From: an uncultured Spirochaetaceae bacterium
GTDB taxonomy: Bacteria > Spirochaetota > Spirochaetia > Treponematales > Treponemataceae
Assembly (NCBI GenBank): GCA_902773215.1
Contig: CACYDQ010000054.1
Location: forward strand, 1 to 5,401
Direction of reading: 5' to 3'
DNA length: 5,401 nt
The notes under the pieces are model-generated. The model searched no databases. It saw nothing but the letters and a program-made list of their open reading frames with translations, and was not told the origin of the DNA. The position numbers and the translations under genes were made by a program. Positions 1 through 5,349 of this stretch are shown piece by piece. The first letter of the stretch is position 1. Each line of letters begins with the position of its first letter.

Positions 1-2895
1 CAGGATGCGACGGCGGATTCCATGCTGCTCAACACGGACACGTTGGAGGGCATCTTCGACAATTCCCGCATCGTCCGTTACGGCGACGATGACAGTTCGA
101 TTCCGACCGGTTCAACTCTCGTCGCCTCTTCCAAGATAATGGGCACGGGACCTTCCGGGACCATCGCCTTCAAGAAGGCGACGATTTCTTTCTGCGACGA
201 CGAGAACCCCCACTGGAAGATAAAGGCGAGCAAGGCCTGGATGCTGCCCGGCGGGGAATTTGCGTTCCTGAACGCCCTGCTCTACGTGGGGCCGGTCCCC
301 CTCCTGTACCTGCCGGCATTCTATTATCCCAAGGACGAGCTTATCTTCAATCCCGTCGCAGGATACGATGCGAGGCGGGGCTACTTCGTGCAGACAACGA
401 CCTACCTCTGGGGGCGCAAGCCGCTCTCCGCGTACGGTTCTGATTCCGACGACGGATCTTTCAGCTTCGGCCGCCCGTCCAAGCTCAAGGAGCAGGTGAG
501 GGAAGGAATAATCCTGCATAATCTGGATGCTGATTATAACGGAGCAACCAAGGATTATCTTAAGCTGACCGCCGACTATTACAGCCGCCTGGGCGGCATG
601 CTTGGCCTGGACGGGAACTATACCGGCAGCGGTCTGATTCCCTCCGTGACGGGATTCTTTGACGTTGGTTTCTCTAACACCATTTTTTACGATGCAGAGG
701 ATGATGCGTTCAGCCGCTACGGACTTTCGGCCGAAGGTGTACGGAGGTTCAAGGACTCCGCATCCTTCATGGGAGTTCATACGCCTTTCCGCTATGCAGG
801 GAACCTGTCCGTACGAGGAAGCGGGAAGGGGCTGAATTATTCCCTGGCGCTGCCCCTCTATTCTGACCCCTATTTCCTGACGGACTACGGCAGCCGCAAG
901 GAGTACATGGACTGGATAAGCTTCCTGACCAGGAGCAGCTTTGACGAGGTGAGCGACAAGATGAAGGCGACCGATGAGGACAGCCGCACGGTCTCGAGCT
1001 TCACCCAGGAAGCGAGGGTATCCTATTCTTTTCCCCCGCTCGTGAGCCTGGCGACCCCCTACTTGAGTAACGCGAGCCTGAATGCCTCCAGCTCCGCCAA
1101 TTTCAAAAGCTGGAAGCGGACTGACGACCTTTTCAAGGAGCAGCCAGAAGTTTGGAAACTCTACTCCCCGGAGCGCAAGATTTTCTATCCCTCGCTTCTT
1201 ACTCCCATCAAGCTCTCCCTGTCTGCCGGGGGGACCCTGTACAGCTACCCGAATCCAGCAAAGGCGGATGACACATCGGAGGAAGGTGAGCAAGAGGCTG
1301 AGGATGAGGGGGAGGAAGCCCTTGGCCCTCCGGAAGAAGACGGGACCCCTCCGGAAACGGCAGACAAGGAAAAGAATACGCTTTTTACCGCGGACGATTT
1401 TCCGTCCTTGGACGACATACAGCTACCCCAGCTCGCGACATTCAACGGCTTCCAGTACAATCTGGGCTACAATCTCAGCCCGAGCTACGTGAACCAGCGG
1501 AGTTACAGCGCGACGACGCTCTTCCCTGATGATACGGACTTTGACTGGACCAAGGTATACTCCACCTATTATGAGATCAGCTCTCCCGTCGTGTTCAAGA
1601 GCAATTTGTCCTACAGGGACAAGTTCTTCTCCGTGACGAACGACCTTTCCTTCAATCCTCATTTCCAGAAGCATCCTGATTTGGACGGCTATACGACTCA
1701 GTCTTCCAAGGATTCCGTCCTGAACGCGGACTATGGGGCAAAGAAGGTTGACATAAATGAGACGAACCTTGTTTCCTTCAGACCGTTTACCTACAACAGC
1801 GTGATGTATGACAGCGGGCTGGACTGGAAGAGCAGCATCAAGCTGCTCAGGACTGAATTTGTCGGCGATGCAACGAACCCTGACTGGGATTACCTGCCAG
1901 TAAAGGCTGATGACAAGAGCATAACGGAGCACACACTGACCGGGTTTGTTGTCGCCAGGGAGGGCGAGAAAATCTCCCAGAGATTCTCCTCGTCCTTTTC
2001 ACTTGCACCACGGGCCGGGGCAAGTGATTTCATGGTGGATCTGACCTTCCCGTACGTCGAATGTGGCTTCTCCACGGGCGTGGAACGTGTGGATGCCATC
2101 GATGAGGACGAGGATCCGGAGTTCAGGAACAAACCTTTCAGGCAGTATCTCACTGTCAATCTTCTCAAGAGTTTGAAATTCACGGAATCCTATAACTTCA
2201 ACAGGGAAGAAGCGCACCATGACTCGCTCAGGCTCGCTTTCAGCTGGTGCGGCTTTCAGGCCGCATACACGATGCAGCATGCCTACAGCTACGACTGGGA
2301 TCCGCTCAAGGGATGGAAAGCGGCAGAGGAGAAGGACTTCATTCCCTACAGCCTGAGCTTCTCTTACGCGTCGCCTTCCAAGAAATTCCGTTACTGGAAG
2401 AACCGCATAACCTGGGCACCCTCGCTGCAGACGAGCTTCGTCTACGACCTGGCACGTCCGGCCGAGAGTTATTTTACCTTCATACCCGCGATGACATTCA
2501 GGATAAACCAATTTCTCTACCTGACATTCAGCTCCGAGTCCCGGAATTCCGTCGTTTTCCGTTACTTCGAGGGCCTCACGGGATACGAGGACATCATAAG
2601 CGGGGAGAAGAACCCCTTCAAGGACCTCGCCGACTCCTTCGCCTTCTGGGATATGGACAGGAGGAAGGCTTCCGGCTTTAAGGTGAAGAACTTCAAGATG
2701 ACGCTCGCACACAACCTGCATGACTGGACCTTTGCGTCGAGCTACGTGTTCAAGCCCCGGATCATAAAGGACGAGCAGAACAAGTCGGTATTCAGCTATG
2801 ACCCATATTTCTCATTTATCATCAGCTGGCGGCCTATGTCGGGACTCCGTACCCAAGTGACGGACGAATACGGCGAGGTGCAGCTGAACCCGTAA
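1..2895 (+). CDS. lptD: LptD/OstA-like outer-membrane assembly protein, 5' end cut off
   Basis: LptD forms the outer-membrane beta-barrel that, with LptE, places lipopolysaccharide (or, in LPS-poor spirochaetes, perhaps another glycolipid) in the outer leaflet. The frame is open from base 1, so the ATG at 22 is probably internal and the signal peptide and early N-terminal domain lie off the window. Counting from that ATG (957 residues), residues 32-130 look like the end of the periplasmic OstA jellyroll and entry to the barrel: a Cys (C58) followed by HWKIKASKAW, then GPVPLLYLPAFYYPKDE and GYDARRGYFVQT, matching the family pattern of Cys, W..A, 'PVFYLP' and 'GYS.R.GF'. Residues 160-957 show repeated alternating aromatic/polar strands typical of a barrel. 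Residues 414-460 are a very acidic, Glu/Asp/Pro-rich insert, probably a loop. Other cysteines are C681 and C743. The C-terminus is QLNP, not an aromatic residue; the last strand may be YFSFIISW. Family assignment is from remembered motifs. Confidence 0.8.
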   Translation, partial: QDATADSMLLNTDTLEGIFDNSRIVRYGDDDSSIPTGSTLVASSKIMGTGPSGTIAFKKATISFCDDENPHWKIKASKAWMLPGGEFAFLNALLYVGPVPLLYLPAFYYPKDELIFNPVAGYDARRGYFVQTTTYLWGRKPLSAYGSDSDDGSFSFGRPSKLKEQVREGIILHNLDADYNGATKDYLKLTADYYSRLGGMLGLDGNYTGSGLIPSVTGFFDVGFSNTIFYDAEDDAFSRYGLSAEGVRRFKDSASFMGVHTPFRYAGNLSVRGSGKGLNYSLALPLYSDPYFLTDYGSRKEYMDWISFLTRSSFDEVSDKMKATDEDSRTVSSFTQEARVSYSFPPLVSLATPYLSNASLNASSSANFKSWKRTDDLFKEQPEVWKLYSPERKIFYPSLLTPIKLSLSAGGTLYSYPNPAKADDTSEEGEQEAEDEGEEALGPPEEDGTPPETADKEKNTLFTADDFPSLDDIQLPQLATFNGFQYNLGYNLSPSYVNQRSYSATTLFPDDTDFDWTKVYSTYYEISSPVVFKSNLSYRDKFFSVTNDLSFNPHFQKHPDLDGYTTQSSKDSVLNADYGAKKVDINETNLVSFRPFTYNSVMYDSGLDWKSSIKLLRTEFVGDATNPDWDYLPVKADDKSITEHTLTGFVVAREGEKISQRFSSSFSLAPRAGASDFMVDLTFPYVECGFSTGVERVDAIDEDEDPEFRNKPFRQYLTVNLLKSLKFTESYNFNREEAHHDSLRLAFSWCGFQAAYTMQHAYSYDWDPLKGWKAAEEKDFIPYSLSFSYASPSKKFRYWKNRITWAPSLQTSFVYDLARPAESYFTFIPAMTFRINQFLYLTFSSESRNSVVFRYFEGLTGYEDIISGEKNPFKDLADSFAFWDMDRRKASGFKVKNFKMTLAHNLHDWTFASSYVFKPRIIKDEQNKSVFSYDPYFSFIISWRPMSGLRTQVTDEYGEVQLNP

Positions 2896-2913
2896 AAAAT
2901 TTGAGCTTTCCTC

Positions 2914-2942
2914 TTGCATAAAAAGTGATTTTGCCATATACT
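2914..2942 (+). promoter_or_regulatory. sigma70-type promoter for tRNA-Gly (and probably the next gene)
   Basis: The -35 box TTGCAT (2914-2919) and the -10 box TATACT (2937-2942) are separated by exactly 17 bases. Transcription should begin near 2949, six or so bases before the mature tRNA 5' end. The promoter starts 18 bases after the lptD stop codon; I see no terminator hairpin between, so read-through from lptD is possible. Confidence 0.75.
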
Positions 2943-2954
2943 AGAGGCAGATTT

Positions 2955-3025
2955 GCGGTAATAATACATCGGTAGTATGCGAGCTTCCCAAGCTTGATAG
3001 GCGGGTCCGACTCCCGTTTACCGCT
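2955..3025 (+). tRNA. tRNA-Gly, anticodon CCC
   Basis: The sequence folds as a complete cloverleaf. The acceptor stem GCGGTAA/TTACCGC is seven perfect pairs; the D stem is ATAC/GTAT with GG in the loop; the anticodon stem CGAGC/GCTTG (one G-T pair) holds loop TTCCCAA, giving anticodon CCC at 2987-2989, which reads GGG. The T stem is GCGGG/CCCGT. Bacterial glycine identity bases are all present: G1-C72, C2-G71, G3-C70, C35, C36 and T73. The 3' CCA is not in register: T73 is followed by TCCA, so CCA is probably added by the nucleotidyltransferase. Odd points: the T loop is TCCGACT, with C instead of T at position 55, and the 15-48 pair is T/G instead of the usual purine/pyrimidine. A good promoter and perfect acceptor stem argue against a pseudogene. 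Confidence 0.9.
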
Positions 3026-3044
3026 TCCAGACGGCAGGGGCGAT

Positions 3045-3665
3045 ATGGCCGAGAGCAGAAAAGTAAACCAGAAGAAAGTCAATTCCCTCAAATTGCCCCG
3101 TGTGTTCAGTGCCCTTGAAGACAAGATTTCCCTTTTCAAAGCGACAAACCCGAATGGTACTCCTTCTTCACCGATGCGTGCCGATGAGATACGGCAGAAG
3201 AAGATTGACTACTACGAGGAGGAATTCAAGCTCGCCGTTGCGGGGAATTACCGTAAGTACCGCTTTCCCTACAAGACTCTCGGGGAGAAGTCGGCTGAGG
3301 CTGATTCCCTGATTTGCGACGAGGAGCGGATTCTTTCCGCATATAACCTCTTCAAAGCCGTCCGCGAGGCCAATGCGAGCTTCGCTTCCCACGAGACCAA
3401 GATAATCGACGACGTGATAACGTGTCCCTTGACGCAGATGGAGCAGTACACGACCGGGGACGAGTTTGTCTACCTGCAGGCATGGCTCTACTTTGAGAAG
3501 CGGTCGAGGGACTTCATCCCCTACATGTACCTGCTCGGGGACGGCTCTACTTACATCATCCGCTTCATGCCCGCCAGCAGCTATCGCTGGAACTACAAGG
3601 ACAAAGAAGTCTTTGCCATCATACAGGCGGCCTTCTACCCTACGGATTCCCTGCCGGGAATCTAA
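3045..3665 (+). CDS. uncharacterised 206-residue soluble protein
   Basis: I do not recognise this protein. The ATG at 3045 is chosen because AGGGG (3036-3040) lies four bases upstream and because the earlier in-frame TTG at 2994 falls inside the tRNA. The predicted protein has no signal peptide and no membrane segment, so it should be cytosolic. Residues 1-20 are basic (MAESRKVNQKKVNSLKLPR). Residues 45-120 are charged and look mainly helical (for example EIRQKKIDYYEEEFKLA and EERILSAYNLFKAVREA). Residues 137-200 are rich in Tyr, Phe and Trp and look like alternating strands and helices (EFVYLQAWLYFEKRSRDFIP, YMYLLGDGSTYIIRFMP). Only two cysteines occur (C91, C127) and no catalytic motif stands out. 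It begins 19 bases after the tRNA and has no promoter of its own that I can see, so it is probably expressed from the tRNA promoter. It converges on rlmJ. It is likely a lineage-restricted protein. Confidence 0.85.
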   Translation: MAESRKVNQKKVNSLKLPRVFSALEDKISLFKATNPNGTPSSPMRADEIRQKKIDYYEEEFKLAVAGNYRKYRFPYKTLGEKSAEADSLICDEERILSAYNLFKAVREANASFASHETKIIDDVITCPLTQMEQYTTGDEFVYLQAWLYFEKRSRDFIPYMYLLGDGSTYIIRFMPASSYRWNYKDKEVFAIIQAAFYPTDSLPGI

Positions 3666-3674
3666 TGGGTTTTT
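3645..3674 (+). terminator. candidate terminator at the 3' end of the 206-residue gene
   Basis: GATTCCC (3645-3651) and GGGAATC (3656-3662) form a perfect seven-pair stem with a TGCC loop, embedded in the last codons before the stop. Five T's follow at 3670-3674, but seven bases separate them from the stem, so this is weaker than a classic intrinsic terminator. Confidence 0.4.
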
Positions 3675-3676
3675 GC

Positions 3677-3694
3677 AAGGCGGTTTATCGCCTT
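3677..3694. terminator. second hairpin in the convergent junction
   Basis: AAGGCG (3677-3682) and CGCCTT (3689-3694) pair perfectly around loop GTTTAT. The rlmJ stop codon (3685-3687) is in the loop. Neither side carries a good T tract (+ side AGTTTCCCTT; - side GCAAAAACCC), so termination function is uncertain; it may act with the neighbouring hairpin to stop the two facing transcripts. Confidence 0.3.
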
Positions 3695-4551
3695 AGTTTC
3701 CCTTCCATGTATCCTGCCACAGCTTCCATCTCCTCTCTCAGCTTCCAGGGCGGATTCACGATGAACATGCCGCTTCCGTAGAGGTGGGGACCTGCCGCTT
3801 CCGTTGTCTCTTCTGGATTCCGCACCGTTACCGTGCAGCGCATTGTCTCCTTGGGGACGGCCTGGAGCTTGGCGAAGTCCTCGAGCGCTGACAAAAGCTG
3901 TGCTGTTTCGTTCTTGCGCCTGACGAGCAGTGGAAACCAGAGGGCGATGACGGCAGTGTTCCACTTCGTGATCACGGTTTCCACGGCTTCCCTGGCGCGC
4001 ACGTAGTCCTCCGCGTCCTCATAGCTTGGGTCAATCAGCACTAGGCCGCGCCTGACGGGGGGCGGGCAGAGGGCCTTGAGCGTCGCGTAGCTGTCTCCTT
4101 CCCGCACGTCTGCCCTGACAGGGCAGTTCTGTTCCCCGTCCGCCGTAAGAAGTGGAAACCGAACGTTCGTTCTCAGGCTCTGCAAGGCGGAAGGGTGTTT
4201 TTCAGTCAGGTGCAGCGCATCTCCGTCCCTCATGCAGAACCGCTCTATCTCGGGGCTGCCTGCGTACAAGCCTAACGTATGGTAGTTTTCTTCCACGGAA
4301 ACATAGTCCTGCAGGGCGGGGGGCATTCCTGCCGCATCCTGTGTCAGCAGGGCTTCGATTCCTTCTTTTGCTTCACCGGTCTTGACCAGACGCTCGTCGT
4401 CCAGACGGAACCTTCCCGCCCCGGCGTGGCAGTCAATGACGGTGAATGGCTTGTCTTTCTTGCGGAGCGAGCGGAGGATGGCGAGCAGGCAGGTGTGCTT
4501 GAGGATGTCCGCGTGGTTCCCCGCGTGGTATTCGTGCTGGTATGAGAGCAT
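3685..4551 (-). CDS. rlmJ: 23S rRNA (adenine-N6) methyltransferase RlmJ
   Basis: RlmJ uses S-adenosylmethionine to methylate N6 of the adenine equivalent to A2030 in E. coli 23S rRNA, during large-subunit assembly. The product is 288 residues, close to the 280 of E. coli RlmJ. The start is fixed by the family's signature N-terminus, here MLSYQHEYHAGNHADILKH; it includes the conserved K18. The SAM-binding loop is DCHAGAGRF (residues 40-48), followed by the family blocks KTGEAKEGI (58-66), YAGSPEI (96-102) and LTEKHPS (115-121). The catalytic motif IV is DPSY at 174-177, where E. coli has DPPY. The C-terminal block GMFIVNPPWKL (261-271) is also typical. No Shine-Dalgarno precedes the ATG; a promoter ends six bases upstream (see 4558-4586). 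The gene faces the 206-residue gene on the other strand, with 19 bases between stop codons. An upstream in-frame GTG at 4614 would add 21 residues with no family match. Confidence 0.95.
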   Translation of the reverse strand: MLSYQHEYHAGNHADILKHTCLLAILRSLRKKDKPFTVIDCHAGAGRFRLDDERLVKTGEAKEGIEALLTQDAAGMPPALQDYVSVEENYHTLGLYAGSPEIERFCMRDGDALHLTEKHPSALQSLRTNVRFPLLTADGEQNCPVRADVREGDSYATLKALCPPPVRRGLVLIDPSYEDAEDYVRAREAVETVITKWNTAVIALWFPLLVRRKNETAQLLSALEDFAKLQAVPKETMRCTVTVRNPEETTEAAGPHLYGSGMFIVNPPWKLREEMEAVAGYMEGKLRR

Positions 4552-4557
4552 GGGGAT

Positions 4558-4586
4558 ATTATATGGAAGAAAGAGGACAGGGGCAA
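4558..4586 (-). promoter_or_regulatory. rlmJ promoter predicting a leaderless mRNA
   Basis: Reading leftward, the -35 box TTGCCC (4586-4581) and a consensus -10 box TATAAT (4563-4558) are 17 bases apart. Only six bases (ATCCCC) separate the -10 box from the ATG, so the A of the start codon sits at the expected +1. The absence of a purine-rich ribosome site fits this. The 23-bp repeat array starts four bases behind the -35 box. Confidence 0.65.
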
Positions 4587-4590
4587 GTGG

Positions 4591-4682
4591 CGTGAAGCTT
4601 AAAGCTTTTGTCACGTGAGGCTTAAGCGTTTTGTTCCGTGAGGCTTAAGCGTTTTGTCACGTGAAGCTTAAGCATTTTGTCA
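4591..4682. repeat. four tandem 23-bp repeats
   Basis: Units lie at 4591-4613, 4614-4636, 4637-4659 and 4660-4682 with no spacers. Each begins CGTGARGCTTAA and ends TTTTGTCA (TTTTGTTC in unit 2). Units 2-4 contain the 8-bp palindrome GCTTAAGC; unit 1 differs at three central bases (TTAAAGCT). The joins between units 1/2 and 3/4 create a second palindrome, TCACGTGA. Twenty-three bases is about two helical turns and not a multiple of three, so this is a non-coding array of the kind bound by a dimeric protein, or a simple slippage repeat. It abuts the rlmJ promoter. Confidence 0.9.
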
Positions 4683-4756
4683 TCTGATCAATGAGAATGT
4701 GTAGCCAACAAGTTTAAATTATGGCCAGAAATCAGCTGGAAGATATTTTCCCTTGC
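4683..4756. other. A+T-rich spacer, nothing recognised
   Basis: This is the middle of the roughly 280-base gap between rlmJ and the phosphatase region. I find no open reading frame with a ribosome site, no RNA fold and no convincing promoter in it. A TGATCA palindrome directly follows the last 23-bp repeat. Confidence 0.5.
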
Positions 4757-4774
4757 AGAGTATAAAGATACTCT
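4757..4774. repeat. perfect 7-bp inverted repeat, possible operator
   Basis: AGAGTAT (4757-4763) and ATACTCT (4768-4774) are exact reverse complements around AAAG. The A+T-rich stem has no T tract after it, so a protein-binding site is a better guess than a terminator. It lies 12 bases upstream of the possible -35 box of the phosphatase promoter. Confidence 0.45.
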
Positions 4775-4786
4775 ATCATGGAAGCA

Positions 4787-4815
4787 TTGATTTTTCCTTC
4801 ATAAAAGTGTAAATT
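4787..4815 (+). promoter_or_regulatory. possible promoter for the minigene and phosphatase
   Basis: TTGATT (4787-4792) and TAAATT (4810-4815) are 17 bases apart, each matching four of six consensus bases. Transcription would then begin near 4821-4822, right at the AGGAGG, leaving a leader of only about 12 bases before the ATG at 4834. That tight fit makes the call tentative. Confidence 0.35.
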
Positions 4816-4820
4816 CGATT

Positions 4821-4826
4821 AGGAGG
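4821..4826 (+). promoter_or_regulatory. perfect Shine-Dalgarno AGGAGG serving the minigene ATG
   Basis: This is the best ribosome binding site in the window. Seven bases separate it from ATG 4834, which opens a 10-codon frame, but 30 bases separate it from the phosphatase ATG at 4857, too far to serve that start directly. Confidence 0.75.
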
Positions 4827-4833
4827 TTGCTTT

Positions 4834-4866
4834 ATGCCGTTGAGGTGGTGGTTTAAATGCCTATGA
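4834..4866 (+). CDS. 10-codon leader minigene overlapping the phosphatase start
   Basis: From ATG 4834 the frame reads MPLRWWFKCL and stops at TGA 4864-4866. It is in a different frame from the phosphatase. Its stop overlaps the phosphatase's second ATG (4863) as ATGA, the usual arrangement for translational coupling. The perfect AGGAGG at ideal spacing shows that ribosomes should load here. The two tandem Trp codons recall amino-acid attenuation leaders, but they coincide with the G-rich GGTGGTGG that may be the phosphatase's own ribosome site, so their meaning is doubtful. I see no alternative hairpin or T tract between this minigene and the phosphatase, so coupling is likelier than attenuation. 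Real translation is inferred, not shown. Confidence 0.45.
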   Translation: MPLRWWFKCL

Positions 4867-5315
4867 CAAGAATCCTTTTTGTGTGCCACGGGAACATCTG
4901 CCGGTCCCCGATGGCCGAGTTTGTGATGAAAAAGCTCGTGGCGGATGCGGGGTTGTCCGATCAGTTCCAGATAGACTCCAAGGCGACCAGTACGGAGGAG
5001 CTGGGAAACCCGCCCTATCCACCGGCGAGGGCGAAGCTCCGGGAGATGGGTATTCCCCAGCCACCCCACCGGGCCAGTCAGATACGGCGGGCTGACTACG
5101 CGGACTGGGACTACATCATCGGGATGGACAGTGCGAATATGCGTAATATGGAACGAATTTTTGGCGGCGACCCGGACGGAAAGCTCTACAAGCTCCGTTC
5201 TTTCGCCGGGCATTCTGGTGACATCGCCGACCCTTGGTACAGCGGTGACTTTGACACGACCTATGATCAGGTGCTGGAGGGCTGTTCGGCTTTGTTGAAA
5301 CGGCTCAAATTTTAA
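4857..5315 (+). CDS. low-molecular-weight protein tyrosine phosphatase
   Basis: This cytosolic enzyme class removes phosphate from phosphotyrosine through a cysteinyl-phosphate intermediate; bacterial members act on tyrosine kinases, capsule regulators or arginine-phosphorylated proteins. The 152-residue product has the full signature near its N-terminus: VCHGNICRSPMAEF, with the CX5R loop as C10 to R16. The general acid is D125 in DPWY (125-128), also placed as usual near the C-terminus. The middle matches the family too: GNPPYPPARAKL (50-61), HRASQI (71-76) and IIGMDSAN (87-94). The length is typical. Two starts are possible: ATG 4857, with AGGTGG (4843-4848) eight bases upstream, and ATG 4863, which overlaps the minigene stop and would give a 150-residue MTRILFVCHG start. 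The C-terminus is followed by a double stop TAATAA. The substrate cannot be told from the neighbours, so no gene symbol is given. Confidence 0.95.
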   Translation: MPMTRILFVCHGNICRSPMAEFVMKKLVADAGLSDQFQIDSKATSTEELGNPPYPPARAKLREMGIPQPPHRASQIRRADYADWDYIIGMDSANMRNMERIFGGDPDGKLYKLRSFAGHSGDIADPWYSGDFDTTYDQVLEGCSALLKRLKF

Positions 5316-5349
5316 TAAATAAAATTCCTGTAAAGTCGATAATAAGGAT

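Noticed and set aside
112..1293. 393-codon open frame on the - strand inside lptD
   Set aside because: It is antisense to a well-supported LptD frame, its product has no recognisable domain, and no ribosome site or promoter supports it; biased codon use on the + strand explains it.
1999..2721. 240-codon open frame on the - strand inside lptD
   Set aside because: It is a shadow of the LptD barrel codons, with no family resemblance and no initiation signals.
2955..3025. tRNA pseudogene
   Set aside because: Despite C55 and the odd 15-48 pair, all stems pair, identity bases are present and a strong promoter precedes it.
2994..3044. TTG start at 2994 adding 17 residues to the 206-residue protein
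   Set aside because: The added codons are the anticodon arm and T arm of the tRNA; ATG 3045 has a ribosome site of its own.
4552..4614. GTG start at 4614 for rlmJ
   Set aside because: The RlmJ family begins MLSY; the extra 21 codons run through the promoter and the first 23-bp repeat, with no ribosome site.
4591..4682. CRISPR array or plasmid-type iteron origin
   Set aside because: The units touch each other with no spacers and no cas gene is near; there is no replication initiator gene or DnaA box cluster to suggest an origin.
4753..4779. Promoter TTGCAG / TATCAT
   Set aside because: The spacer is only 15 bases and it overlaps the inverted repeat; the pair at 4787/4810 has better spacing.
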